A stretch of DNA of 45,781 nucleotides from JANPLN01 sp041736155 (GCA_041736155.1 JBGSUL010000121.1:1-45781), one strand, 5' to 3'; positions 8,157 through 16,788 are shown, counted from the first letter of the stretch. Notes: a model not told the origin generated them from the sequence alone. Numbers and translations: made by a program.

Positions 8157-8780
8157 TTAATCTAAACGTCGAATAACACTAGCGAGCACGCCCAATATTT
8201 TAAAATCTGCATGGGGTGGCACATAAATCACATTGTATTTAGGGTTGGCGGGGTGAAGCTCCACGTAGCCTTTGCGTTGATAATAACGCTTGATGGTCGC
8301 TTCGTTGTCCACAATGGCCACCACGGTGTCGCCGTTCTCGGCGAGCTGCTGACGTTTAATAACCACATAGTCGCCATCCATAATGCAATCCTCGATCATG
8401 GAGTCGCCTTTGACGGTGAGAGCGAAGTACTCCACTCCCGAGCGTAAAAGAGATTTTGGTACATCGACATAGTCGCGTGTCTCGATGGCCTCAATGGGAT
8501 AACCTGCGGCCACTTTACCGAGGAGAGGAAGTTTCTCCACATCCGAGTCTTCAAAATCTCGGACGAGCTCAAGGGCGCGCTTGCGATTGGCGCCGACAGG
8601 GGCTTTGATATAACCCTTTTGGCGAAGTTGCGCGATAAAGTCTTGCACCGTCGAGACGGCACTGTATTCAAATTTTTCTTGGATTTCATGATAGGTGGGC
8701 GGGCGTTGGTTGTGTTCTAAATAACCTTTTATAAAGTCGTAAACTCGTTTTTCTTTTTCCGTAAGACTAGGTAAAGACAT
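8157..8780 (-). CDS. lexA: LexA repressor, SOS regulator
   Basis: At 207 residues it has the usual LexA length. Residues 1-70 form the winged helix-turn-helix (RPPTYHEIQEKF with recognition helix AVSTVQDFIAQL), and residues 86-207 form the S24 self-cleavage domain. The cleavage site is Ala92-Gly93 and the catalytic pair is Ser127 (KGDSM) and Lys164 (ATIKRY). On DNA damage RecA filaments trigger this cut and de-repress the regulon. The start is firm: AGGAGGT sits seven bases before the ATG at 8780. The gene lies alone with its own promoter, a palindromic operator at 8803-8817 suited to self-repression, and a terminator at 8077. Confidence 0.97.
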   Translation of the reverse strand: MSLPSLTEKEKRVYDFIKGYLEHNQRPPTYHEIQEKFEYSAVSTVQDFIAQLRQKGYIKAPVGANRKRALELVRDFEDSDVEKLPLLGKVAAGYPIEAIETRDYVDVPKSLLRSGVEYFALTVKGDSMIEDCIMDGDYVVIKRQQLAENGDTVVAIVDNEATIKRYYQRKGYVELHPANPKYNVIYVPPHADFKILGVLASVIRRLD

Positions 8781-8802
8781 GGCACCTCCTTGCTATTCCG
8801 TA

Positions 8803-8817
8803 TATTTACCGTAAATA
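8803..8817. promoter_or_regulatory. Probable LexA operator
   Basis: TATTTACCGTAAATA is a perfect 15-bp palindrome 22 bp before the lexA start. It covers the expected transcription start of the promoter at 8820-8847, so a bound dimer would block it. An outer pair CCGTATAT/ATATACGG (8798-8805 and 8821-8828) surrounds it. Confidence 0.7.
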
Positions 8818-8819
8818 AG

Positions 8820-8847
8820 GATATACGGATAACTTACGGCTTGTCAA
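8820..8847 (-). promoter_or_regulatory. lexA sigma-70-type promoter
   Basis: On the minus strand TTGACA (8847-8842) is followed after 16 bp by TATATC (8825-8820). The -35 box overlaps by two bases the inverted-repeat arm starting at 8846. The start site would fall near 8813, inside the operator palindrome. Confidence 0.65.
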
Positions 8848-8882
8848 AAGGTACGCCGTACCTTTTGGTTAAGGTTTGCGTC
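8846..8882 (+). repeat. 37-bp inverted repeat, left arm, with palindromic outer end
   Basis: The first 21 bp are a perfect palindrome (AAAAGGTACG and CGTACCTTTT around one C), followed by GGTTAAGGTTTGCGTC. The whole 37 bp recurs inverted at 9530-9566 with two mismatches. The palindrome can also form a bidirectional terminator hairpin. Confidence 0.85.
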
Positions 8883-8982
8883 ATGATATAATTGTTAGTA
8901 ATTTTAAATATTTAGGTTGTTAGTAAATCAAAAATTTTAACTGGACCTAGTAGAAAACAGGGTCGCCTGGGCTGCCCCCACA

Positions 8983-9003
8983 CCACTGCCATAACGGTAG
9001 TGG
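8983..9003. other. Hairpin downstream of the 9075-9449 gene
   Basis: CCACTGCC and GGTAGTGG pair with one G-T mismatch around a five-base loop. No T-run follows on either strand, so it is a weak terminator candidate at best. Confidence 0.3.
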
Positions 9004-9074
9004 TTGTTCGGATTGTCGGCGCTTTTTGAAATCATGAGTGAGCATTTAACAAGTGCTTTTAACAATAGCCAACT

Positions 9075-9449
9075 TTAACGTTGCAAGATCAATGGCAGAA
9101 ATGCGAATGCCCATCCACCCAACGGAATAATCACACCAGCGGCCAGGCAAAATCGAATTCGTAGTAGCGTAGATAAAAGCATGGGATCGCTTTTTACCCA
9201 AGAGGGTGAGGCCAATAGCCATTCCCCAATCACACGCCTTCCAGCAATAGAACTTGAAAGAGAACTGCATTCATCTGTTCGCCACAGAATACCGCTTGGT
9301 TTACCATCGGCAACCCAGCGATCACGGAAACGTTCTGATTCAACTCTTATTAGGCGGTCGAATAAGATGCCCGCATAAATGACCATTGGAATAGCCAGAA
9401 TAAGAGCCGCGAGGAAAAGGTGCACCGGACTTGATAACAACATTATCAA
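9075..9449 (-). CDS. Small membrane protein of unknown function
   Basis: The 124-residue product has an N-terminal hydrophobic helix (about residues 9-30, LFLAALILAIPMVIYAGILF) and a C-terminal one (about 98-121, CLAAGVIIPLGGWAFAFLPL), with a charged middle of about 65 residues. Two-helix topology with the loop on one side is likely. No family is recognised. It is the only plausible gene in the 721-bp module bounded by the inverted repeats at 8846 and 9566. Start TTG 9449 has AGG six bases before it; ATG 9443 is the alternative. An overlapping frame on the same strand (9046-9270) lacks protein-like character. Confidence 0.6.
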   Translation of the reverse strand: MIMLLSSPVHLFLAALILAIPMVIYAGILFDRLIRVESERFRDRWVADGKPSGILWRTDECSSLSSSIAGRRVIGEWLLASPSWVKSDPMLLSTLLRIRFCLAAGVIIPLGGWAFAFLPLILQR

Positions 9450-9529
9450 ACTTTACCTAGGCCACTGTCGTGATGTAAAGAAAACTAATCTTTTTAGGAT
9501 GAACAGCGTTTATAAACGTATTGGCTTTT

Positions 9530-9566
9530 GACGCGAATCTTAACCAAAAGGTACGGCGTACCTTTT
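9530..9566 (-). repeat. 37-bp inverted repeat, right arm
   Basis: The reverse complement matches 8846-8882 at 35 of 37 bases, including the central base of the palindrome. Its outer AAAA supplies the TAA stop codon of srkA (9567-9565). Confidence 0.85.
9546..9566 (-). terminator. Palindromic terminator directly after srkA
   Basis: A perfect 10-1-10 palindrome: on the minus strand AAAAGGTACG, one base, CGTACCTTTT. It starts in the srkA stop codon and ends with a T-run, so it should terminate srkA; A- and T-tracts on both sides make it bidirectional. Confidence 0.55.
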
Positions 9567-10524
9567 AGATGGACCAAGCTAGGCGTTCTAAAGATTCTAC
9601 TTCTTCGGCCCAATAAATATAAGTATTAAACTGCGGGAAGAGGCGCGGGAACGAGGGATCGTTCCAGCGTTGGGCAATCCATGCGGCGTAGGAAAAGATG
9701 CGCAAGCCTCGCAACGCGGGAATCAATTCTAACTCTTCGTCGTCAAAGTCGCGGAATTCTTCGTAGCCTTTTAAAAACTCGCCCAGTTCTTTATCGCAAT
9801 CTTCAACCGCGCCCGGGAGGAGCATCCATAAATCCTGAACGGCTGGGCCATTGAGACAATCATCAAAGTCGACAAAAAAGAAACCCTGGCCGTCCGACAG
9901 AACATTGCCGCGATGGCAATCACCGTGAATGCGCAAAAATTGTGTGTCTGGTAAAGTCTCTTCTAAAAATTCTAAGATATGCGAAGCTGCTTTTTCATAG
10001 CGAGGCCACATTTCTGGTGTGATCCATTTTTCTAAGAGGGCCAGACTCTTCCATCCCAAATGTTGAGCTGTTCCCATGGTCGGGCGGTGTTGAAAAGTTT
10101 TTTGCGCGCCGACATTATGCAAACGGGCGAGCGTGCGTCCCAGGCGTTGCCACTCGCCAGGGAGAAATTCTTCGGGCATGCGGCCAAGTTTTTTGGGAAA
10201 AAGCGAAAAATAAATAGGGCCGTCGATAACATCAATGGTTTTGTGATTGGCAAGAGTCATGGCTGGAACCACTTCGATACCTTCTTGAGCGAGCTCCTGG
10301 AGAAAGGAGTGTTCCTCTTGCAGAGCGGGTAGGGACCAGCGACCAGGTCGGTAAAATTTAGCAATCACTTGCGCTGGTGTGTCTGCAGACGTTTGCTCAA
10401 GGCGAATATTGAAAACCCGGTTTTCATAGGAATTGAGTTGATACAGCTCACCGGTGGTGAGGTAGCCTTGCTTTTCAATAGCTTGTAAAACACGATCTGG
10501 CGAAAGGTCAAAAAAATGATTCAT
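9565..10524 (-). CDS. srkA: Stress-response Ser/Thr kinase SrkA (YihE family)
   Basis: The 319-residue length matches SrkA. The fold is that of aminoglycoside-phosphotransferase/choline-kinase-like kinases: NSYENRVFNIRLE is the nucleotide-loop substitute, VIAKFYRPGRWS holds the ATP-binding lysine, HGDCHRGN (His200, Asp202, Asn207) is the catalytic loop, and VDFDD (Asp219-Asp222) the metal site. In E. coli this kinase counters stress-linked death pathways and is co-expressed with dsbA; no dsbA is seen here. The gene lies upstream of the inverted-repeat module and lexA, and its TAA stop is part of the repeat arm, so a terminator follows at once. Confidence 0.92.
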   Translation of the reverse strand: MNHFFDLSPDRVLQAIEKQGYLTTGELYQLNSYENRVFNIRLEQTSADTPAQVIAKFYRPGRWSLPALQEEHSFLQELAQEGIEVVPAMTLANHKTIDVIDGPIYFSLFPKKLGRMPEEFLPGEWQRLGRTLARLHNVGAQKTFQHRPTMGTAQHLGWKSLALLEKWITPEMWPRYEKAASHILEFLEETLPDTQFLRIHGDCHRGNVLSDGQGFFFVDFDDCLNGPAVQDLWMLLPGAVEDCDKELGEFLKGYEEFRDFDDEELELIPALRGLRIFSYAAWIAQRWNDPSFPRLFPQFNTYIYWAEEVESLERLAWSI

Positions 10525-10573
10525 GAGAGAAGGAATGTAACAGAGATGTTTTAAGAAGTCTTAGGAAAAATGA

Positions 10574-12838
10574 CTAAAAGAAATAACGGAGATTAAACTG
10601 ACCGAGCGAGTAACCTTCGCGGTAGTCAGGATAATTGGGGAATTGGCTATTGGTTCCAAAGATGAGATTGGTTTTTACGCCAACACCCATGGTCCATTGC
10701 TTTTTGAAATAATAAGAAACATCCCAGGCGGCTTCGTATTTAGATAAGGAATCTCCCGAGCCATAACCACCAGTGAGACCCACGGCCCAGCTTTGCATGA
10801 GTGGAACTTCCATAAAGAAACCCATCTTCATAAGATTGTATTCAGATAAGAAATTTGTCGAGTTGCTGTTAGAGAACATTTCGTAACCGATAAACGGGGA
10901 GAGGTGGAAGCCGACGCTGCCCGGTTGCTCATCTTTGCCGTAAAAACGGTAGTGATAACGAACTTCAGCTGAGTAAAAATCAGCAGAGCCAGGCTCGTTG
11001 CTGGAAAGATTTTTTTGCACGATGGCTTCGCCACCATGATGGTCAAACCAGCCTAAAGCAGAGACCTGTGCGCCGGGTGTTGCCACAGCTAGCACGCGGT
11101 TGTCAGCGAGGGATTTGGAGTTAAAACCATCATAGTAGTTTGTGGAGAACGTCGCGCGCGATAATACGAAGTCTGCATTGTAACCTAAGTGAATCGTCGG
11201 GTACTCAGCTTTGACTTGCATTTTTGTATCGTCCACCATTTGTGATGCCACTTCACGCTCTGATTCGTCGCCTTTGTCTTTATCCGCGTCGTCGTTGGTT
11301 AAGCGAATTTCCATACCTTTGACCAAAATAGAGGCGCGTCCGGGTACAGAAACCTGCTTGTAAGGTCCGAGAGTTGTCACTTCGGCGTAGTAGTCGCCTG
11401 CATTTTTAGGAGTCCAACGTAAAAAAGGATCTGTGACAACACGTTCAACAATTTTATCTTCTGCTGTGGTATAAATTTTTACGCGATAGTTTTTATAAGG
11501 ATCTGGCGTCATCCATGTTAAAAAGAGACTCTCGCCCGCAGTCACTTTATATTCTTGCGAAGCAAATTGCGGAGTGGCGAGGGTTGGTGGTTCAATCACT
11601 TCAAGTGTCGTCACATCGGACCATTGTCCCAACTGCATGCTCTCATCCACCGCGCGAAAACGGTAATAGTAAAGACCGGGGCGGGTGAAGAGAAGATGAA
11701 TTTTATCTTGATAAGACCAATAAGTGATAGCTGATGAGTCAAATTGCTCTTGGCGCGAGGAAGAAATCAGATAACCATTGGCAGCCATCTTCGTAGAGAG
11801 GTCCACAACCGTTTCCGCAGCCCCTTTTTGCAGAACAAGTTTTGTCGAGCTCCACTTTGTGGAGAGAGCTGATTGTGGGAGAGTGACTCCTTTTACAGTA
11901 AAGCGCGAAACTTCCGACCAATTGTTTTTCTGTTGGGAAGCACGCCAGTAGTTCTCACCAATGAACGCTTGTGGGAGCGTGTGCTCAAAAGGATCGATGT
12001 CATACTTCATCGGGGAACTTTGTTCGGCATCAACACTGAGTTCTATGGAGATATCTTTGCTGCTGTCGTAAGTTTCTATGGGCAGTGGGATAGACACATT
12101 AACGAGTGTCGAGAGAGCTGGTTTTTCCTTCAACTCTTGACCGACGCGTTCGTACTTGTCGTACAACTTTAAAACATAGTTAAAGCTTTGCTGACTTTTG
12201 CGTATTTGAATTGCCGGTGCTTTTTGCGGGGCAACAGGCGTTTCATTTTTTACGATCTCAGGTTCAATTTCAACGGTAGACTCAACAGTGGGAGTGTATG
12301 TTTTTGCTTGGTATTGAACTTTCGGAGCCCCTTGTAGTGTTTGGATACTTACTTTTTTATTCTTATCAACGTTGAGGATAATTTCCGATTTTCCCTCAAT
12401 TTTAGCTATCTGTCCGTGAATAGAAACCTTAATATCTTTCGAGACAGCAACACGGTACTGACCTTCTGATAAATCAGCGATGTTTTGATTCCTAATTTTC
12501 TTAAATTCAACAAGGCTGTTTGATTTTAATTCAATTCGCGATTCGTTTTTGAGTGAGATAATAGCGGACGATTTTTCGCCGGTATAAACTTTGTCACCTT
12601 CACGCACACTTTGATTTTTTTGCGCAGATTCCCAGAGGGTGCGCGCGTAATTTTTAATGCGAATATCTTTTTGTGCTTCGACCAGATAACCGATTTCTTT
12701 TTCTAATTTCTGTGCGTACATTTCTGAAAAGTTGTGGAAGCGTAGGAGGTATAAACAAATAAAAATACCAACGAAACTGATATAAATCAGTCGTCGTTCA
12801 AAAGGTTGTAATCCTTGAAAAAAGCTTGATACTCCCAC
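10574..12838 (-). CDS. FecR-domain protein with C-terminal beta-barrel-like region
   Basis: The 754-residue product has an N-terminal membrane helix (about residues 17-36, RLIYISFVGIFICLYLL). A FecR domain follows (about 75-165: VREGDKVYTGEKSSAIISL, then SLVEFKKI and LSEGQYRVAV). The middle (about 200-520) has fibronectin-like strand-rich repeats (YYRFRAVDE, LFLTWMTPDPYKNYRVKIYT). The last 180 residues alternate hydrophobic and polar residues and end in NLRYFF, with a terminal aromatic like outer-membrane barrels. In other systems FecR domains transmit signals to sigma factors, and isolated FecR domains also occur in surface proteins. Start is GTG at 12838 without a clear ribosome site. It follows the phosphatase gene after about 110 bp. 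Confidence 0.75.
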   Translation of the reverse strand: MGVSSFFQGLQPFERRLIYISFVGIFICLYLLRFHNFSEMYAQKLEKEIGYLVEAQKDIRIKNYARTLWESAQKNQSVREGDKVYTGEKSSAIISLKNESRIELKSNSLVEFKKIRNQNIADLSEGQYRVAVSKDIKVSIHGQIAKIEGKSEIILNVDKNKKVSIQTLQGAPKVQYQAKTYTPTVESTVEIEPEIVKNETPVAPQKAPAIQIRKSQQSFNYVLKLYDKYERVGQELKEKPALSTLVNVSIPLPIETYDSSKDISIELSVDAEQSSPMKYDIDPFEHTLPQAFIGENYWRASQQKNNWSEVSRFTVKGVTLPQSALSTKWSSTKLVLQKGAAETVVDLSTKMAANGYLISSSRQEQFDSSAITYWSYQDKIHLLFTRPGLYYYRFRAVDESMQLGQWSDVTTLEVIEPPTLATPQFASQEYKVTAGESLFLTWMTPDPYKNYRVKIYTTAEDKIVERVVTDPFLRWTPKNAGDYYAEVTTLGPYKQVSVPGRASILVKGMEIRLTNDDADKDKGDESEREVASQMVDDTKMQVKAEYPTIHLGYNADFVLSRATFSTNYYDGFNSKSLADNRVLAVATPGAQVSALGWFDHHGGEAIVQKNLSSNEPGSADFYSAEVRYHYRFYGKDEQPGSVGFHLSPFIGYEMFSNSNSTNFLSEYNLMKMGFFMEVPLMQSWAVGLTGGYGSGDSLSKYEAAWDVSYYFKKQWTMGVGVKTNLIFGTNSQFPNYPDYREGYSLGQFNLRYFF

Positions 12839-12950
12839 AGCTAAAATTGTAGCACTGTTGGCGCAGAGCGTAAGCTCTCTGAGTGAGAAATAGACTTAGC
12901 TCAGTGGACGAGAGGCCGATCAAAATTTTGTCACAACCTTGGGCGCGGAG

Positions 12951-14693
12951 CTAGGTTTGTCTTGTGACCGAGACTAAGGTGATATCATCTTCGAGTTGTT
13001 CAATGGGATCTGATTTTTCGCGAAGGAATCGATACAAACTCGATGTCATGTGGGCTACGTCGGGTGTCATTTGAAAGTACGTGTTATAAAGCTTGAGAAT
13101 TTGTTTTTCACTCATTTCGTGTTTTTCTTTGAACATGGAAGCTTGAATTCCATCGGTGTACATCAAGAAATGATCGCCTGGTTGCAATTCAAAAGTCTGT
13201 ATTTTCTTAGACGAATTTTTTCTTTCTCCAAGACTATAGTTGGGAGAAAGTGACATATAAGTCCCTTTGTTTTGCAAAGCTGTATAAAGGACTGGCGGTT
13301 CGTGACCCAAATTGATGATTTCGCCTTTGCCTGTCGCTAAATGAATACGGCAAATTTGTGCGGTCATAAGAACTTCGCCTTTAGACGTGGAGTACACAAC
13401 ATTGTCCCACGCATCGACCAGCTCTTCGAGATTGGTTTCTCTTTGACGAAGATAGGAAACAACAGCATTGGAGGCCGACGTAACAAGGGCCGCCGGCGTC
13501 CCGTGCCCTGTGGCATCGGCGATGATGAGGTAGAGGTAACCGCCGACTTCGAAGCATTGCCACCAGTCACCACCGCACTCGGTGGAGGTGAGGTAATGTC
13601 CGGAGACCTGGTAGTTTTTAAAGGTTTTGTCTTTTTCCACAGGAAAAAGTTTATCTTGAATAATCCCCGCTGTTTTTAATTCGCGCTCCATACGGTCTTT
13701 TTCGAGATTGTCGGCAAAAAGTTTTTGGATCTCTGTGCCCATTTTTCCAAACGCCTTAGAAAGAATTCCCACTTCATCGGAGCTTTTTTCATCAAAGGCG
13801 ATATTAAAATTTCCTTTACCAATTTCAGCAGCCAAGCCAGTGAGTTGATTAATACGATAGGTGAGGCTGTTCGAGAGGAGGAGAGAGACCACAAACGTGA
13901 CAAGTGCACTGATGATTAAAAATATAACGGATTTGTTATACAACTCATTCAGAGCCATAAGGGCGTCTTTTTCGTTGGTGAGGGAAACAAAGTTAAGGCC
14001 TTCTTGATTTGTTTTGGCAAACGAAGATAAGTAGGAAGACGATCCCACTTTTAATTTTGTCGTGGTAATTGAGATATCCGTCGTTGTGGCAAGGAAGTTC
14101 TGAATCACTTGCGTGGCTTCTTGATCGTCGATGTAATCGACGCCGCTTTTTTCCACAACCTTAAGGTTTTCAAAAAAAAGTGTCTGTGTATTTTCCGAAG
14201 TGCTGGCATCATCTTTCCACTGGATTAATAACCAGAGAACTTTGTGTGTTTCTTGGCGCATTGGAATGGAAGCTAAAAACCATTCGCCCATGTAGTGAAC
14301 AACGTGGGTTTTTTTATAGTTGATTTTGCCATAAACAAGGTTGGGGTCTATTTTAAATTCTGGATCTTTTTGGAAATAGGAAGAGATGTCTTTGCTCTGA
14401 TAATTAAAAATAAAAATGCCATTAATGTAGTTTTGGTTTTTGAGAAGAATTTCCTGTTCAGGCTTTTTTTCTTCGACGTTCTGATCTTTAAACAACAATC
14501 TGGCAAACCAAATGGAACTGTCGACAGTTTGATTAAATTTTTGTACTTTCAGCTGAATTTTATTTTGCTGTTCATCAAAAATGTAGCTGATTTTATCGGA
14601 TTCAAAAATGTGCGTCGCCATAAAAATGTAGATAGAAACAAGGAGAAGGGAGACGACGATTAAACTAAGGGTGATTTTCCATTTAATTGACAT
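12951..14693 (-). CDS. Membrane PP2C-type (SpoIIE/RsbU) phosphatase with HAMP domain
   Basis: The 580-residue protein has a first membrane helix at about residues 8-27, an extracytoplasmic sensor region to about 250, a second helix (SVIFLIISALVTFVVSLLLS), a HAMP domain (LTGLAAEIGKGNFNIAF) and a C-terminal PP2C-like SpoIIE domain. The metal-binding signatures CGGDWWQCFEV, IADATGHGTPAALVTS and DHFLMYTDGI are intact, so it should be active. Such phosphatases usually dephosphorylate an anti-sigma-antagonist (STAS) protein in partner switching; no STAS or anti-sigma gene is in the window, so the partner must be elsewhere. It is near motAB and could control motility or stress genes, but that is inference. 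Confidence 0.9.
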   Translation of the reverse strand: MSIKWKITLSLIVVSLLLVSIYIFMATHIFESDKISYIFDEQQNKIQLKVQKFNQTVDSSIWFARLLFKDQNVEEKKPEQEILLKNQNYINGIFIFNYQSKDISSYFQKDPEFKIDPNLVYGKINYKKTHVVHYMGEWFLASIPMRQETHKVLWLLIQWKDDASTSENTQTLFFENLKVVEKSGVDYIDDQEATQVIQNFLATTTDISITTTKLKVGSSSYLSSFAKTNQEGLNFVSLTNEKDALMALNELYNKSVIFLIISALVTFVVSLLLSNSLTYRINQLTGLAAEIGKGNFNIAFDEKSSDEVGILSKAFGKMGTEIQKLFADNLEKDRMERELKTAGIIQDKLFPVEKDKTFKNYQVSGHYLTSTECGGDWWQCFEVGGYLYLIIADATGHGTPAALVTSASNAVVSYLRQRETNLEELVDAWDNVVYSTSKGEVLMTAQICRIHLATGKGEIINLGHEPPVLYTALQNKGTYMSLSPNYSLGERKNSSKKIQTFELQPGDHFLMYTDGIQASMFKEKHEMSEKQILKLYNTYFQMTPDVAHMTSSLYRFLREKSDPIEQLEDDITLVSVTRQT

Positions 14694-14777
14694 ATCTTAT
14701 TGAACTACATATCGGCAGGAACGAAAAGAAAATGAAATATAAGGGGTTAATGACTCACGACAAAAGTCTAGGTAAAG

Positions 14778-15053
14778 TTATCGGCTTTTATGGAGACCTA
14801 TGACGGCGCTGACGTTGGCGCTTGTCATCGTGTGGCGTGTGTGGGTAATTCGTGCGGTCATGTTCACACCTGTTGAACTGGTGGTGCGCACCATACCCGG
14901 TGATAGTTTAAGCTGATTGGATGTGTCTTCGTCTTCGTCATCAAAAACGGGACCCGTGGGAGTTGCAGGATCACCACCAGTCACGAAGTCATCAACGACC
15001 TTCGCACAACCTGTAGTTATCATAAAAATAAAAACAATAGCCCAAAAGCGCAT
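14778..15053 (-). CDS. Small lipoprotein of unknown function
   Basis: The 91-residue product begins MRFWAIVFIFMITTGCAK, a lipoprotein signal with lipobox TTGC. An acidic linker (DDEDEDTSNQ) follows, then a Thr/Ser/Met-rich C-terminus. No domain is recognised. It lies between motB and the phosphatase gene on the same strand with about 80 bp and 150 bp on either side, so it may have its own transcript. Confidence 0.6.
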   Translation of the reverse strand: MRFWAIVFIFMITTGCAKVVDDFVTGGDPATPTGPVFDDEDEDTSNQLKLSPGMVRTTSSTGVNMTARITHTRHTMTSANVSAVIGLHKSR

Positions 15054-15205
15054 ACAGACTTATCGTCAGGTCATAAATTTTCTTAAGCGAATGCCCACAT
15101 TTTCTCAAAGTGAGGCAATGGGTGAGGAATATTGAGTCACTATCCCAAGCAACAGAGGTCCTTCGCTTCGCTCAGGAAGATTGAAGCAGCGTAAGTGCGG
15201 AGGAT

Positions 15206-15940
15206 CTACTTGCCGTTAATGGCGGCGGGGATGAAAATTTCGATGCGGCGATTTTCTGAGCGTCCTTGAGCGGAATTGTTGGGCGCTATAGGTTTTGTTT
15301 CGGCGTGGGTGGCGGCGGAAAGGCGTTCGGCGGGGATTTGGAACTCATCGATAAAAAGGCGTACCACCGTGGTAGCGCGCAGAGCTCCGAGTTCCCAATT
15401 TGTTTTCACAACGCCTGTGCCATCAAGCGCCTGATTGTCGGTGTGACCTTCGACGATGATGGGGCGGTTGGAGTTTTTCAGAATAATGGCTAATTTTCCC
15501 AGAGCTACAAAAGAAGCCGGGTTGAGTTGTGTATCTGCGGGCTTAAAAAGGTTCGAAGATTGCAGACGGATGCGCACGCCGCTTGAGTCGTAGGTGACGT
15601 CTTGGATCAGCCCGCCTTTTTCCTCTTTGCTTAACCGAGAATTGATCTTTTTTTGATAATAACTTTGTAAATCAATCGGCAAAGCGTTTTTCATTTGTTT
15701 GCCAAGCGGTTCAAGCTCGGAGCCCACTTGCATGTTAAGGGGGTTGTAGCCACCGCCAAACATACCGACATTCATAGTGCTACGAATCGACCCTTCGAAT
15801 TGTTTTTGTTTATTTTTATCTTGGGTAGAGGTGGCATAAAGAACGACGAAAAATGCAAAAAGAAGCGTGATGAAATCGGCATAGGACACCAGCCATCGCT
15901 CGTGATTCTCATGTTCTTCGTGCTTTTTCTTTTTAGCCAT
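15206..15940 (-). CDS. motB: Flagellar stator protein MotB
   Basis: The 244-residue product has one membrane helix near the N-terminus with the proton-binding aspartate in SYADFITLLFAFFVVLY (Asp22), then a periplasmic linker and a C-terminal OmpA-like peptidoglycan-binding domain (VEGHTDNQ, AATHAETKPIAPN, RRIEIFI). It pairs with MotA to form the ion channel that drives flagellar rotation, anchored to the cell wall. The aspartate without Na+-type PomB features suggests proton use, though this is only indicative. Its ATG overlaps the motA stop by eight bases (ATGGCTAA), a common sign of translational coupling. Confidence 0.96.
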   Translation of the reverse strand: MAKKKKHEEHENHERWLVSYADFITLLFAFFVVLYATSTQDKNKQKQFEGSIRSTMNVGMFGGGYNPLNMQVGSELEPLGKQMKNALPIDLQSYYQKKINSRLSKEEKGGLIQDVTYDSSGVRIRLQSSNLFKPADTQLNPASFVALGKLAIILKNSNRPIIVEGHTDNQALDGTGVVKTNWELGALRATTVVRLFIDEFQIPAERLSAATHAETKPIAPNNSAQGRSENRRIEIFIPAAINGK

Positions 15941-16691
15941 TTTCTGCTTCGATTCCGGTGTAAGCGCGCAGTTTTCTTTCTACAACTTTAGGATTCGCAT
16001 TGGCACCAATCATCAAAGCGCCTTCAAGGAGGGCTTGGCGTTCGGCCACGTGATGGTGAGCTTTCTTTTTAATTTTATTACCAGCGGGGAGGAAGAAAAG
16101 GTTGGCAGCGCCAACACCGTAAACCGTGGCAACGAACGCGACCGCAATACCCGGACCGAGTTTTGATGGATCGGATAAGTTGTTCATCACGTGAATCAAA
16201 CCTAAAACCGCACCGATGATCCCGATCGTCGGGCAAAAACCACCAGCATCGGTCCAAATTTTACCAGCAGCAGCGATCTCTTCTTCTTCTTTTTGCATGC
16301 GTGTTTCAAAAATATCGCGGACCATAACCGGATCAATACCATCGATGACGGCCGAGATCGCATCGCGAAAAAAGTCATTTTCTATGGTGTTGAGGCGTTT
16401 TTCTAGAGCAAGAATGGATTCTTTTTTTGCAATCTGTGAACATTGAATAATCTCTTCGAGATTTTTCTTCATGTCGGCATGTTTGTCGAAGAAAGTTTTA
16501 CCAAAATAGCGTAAACCCGCTTTGATATCCGACATCTCGTTCGAAAACAAAACGGCACCAGCGGTACCGCCCATTACGATGATGGCCGCTGTCAGCTGCA
16601 TGAGTGAATCCAAATGGCCACCTTCCATAGCGTTTCCGCCCAGGATGGCTGCCAAACCAATTATGACACCTAAAATAGTTGCTAAATCCAT
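15933..16691 (-). CDS. motA: Flagellar stator protein MotA
   Basis: About 252 residues starting MDLATILGVIIGLAAILGG. Four membrane segments are visible: two near the N-terminus (to about residue 50) and two near 145-200 (FCPTIGIIGAVLGLIHVM and GIAVAFVATVYGVGAANLFF), with a large cytoplasmic loop between that contacts the rotor. The conserved prolines in the third and fourth helix regions are present. A longer reading frame opens at 16781 but the family start is clearly the ATG at 16691, although no good ribosome site precedes it. It is the first gene of the motAB pair, divergent from the KamA gene across about 97 bp, where no sigma-28 promoter is obvious. Confidence 0.95.
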   Translation of the reverse strand: MDLATILGVIIGLAAILGGNAMEGGHLDSLMQLTAAIIVMGGTAGAVLFSNEMSDIKAGLRYFGKTFFDKHADMKKNLEEIIQCSQIAKKESILALEKRLNTIENDFFRDAISAVIDGIDPVMVRDIFETRMQKEEEEIAAAGKIWTDAGGFCPTIGIIGAVLGLIHVMNNLSDPSKLGPGIAVAFVATVYGVGAANLFFLPAGNKIKKKAHHHVAERQALLEGALMIGANANPKVVERKLRAYTGIEAENG

Positions 16692-16788
16692 GGAATCATT
16701 ATGCCTTGGCTCATAGTGTGAAGGTAGTCGATATTGATCTCCTGGACTAAAAGCCTGATTGACGAAAGTGCCATCGTTCATTAAACCA

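Noticed and set aside
9046..9270. Overlapping 74-codon minus-strand frame in the inverted-repeat module
   Set aside because: The frame at 9075-9449 has two clear membrane helices and a usable ribosome site; this one has neither.
13341..13679. Plus-strand and alternative-frame ORFs inside the SpoIIE phosphatase gene
   Set aside because: They are low-quality shadows of a gene with intact catalytic motifs.
15160..15205. Sequence CTTCGCTTCGCTCAGGAAG after motB as RNA gene or terminator
   Set aside because: The pairing is short and there is no T-run; nothing supports an RNA gene.
16692..16788. Sigma-28 flagellar promoter before motA
   Set aside because: No TAAA-N15-GCCGATAA-like pair is present between the divergent motA and KamA genes.
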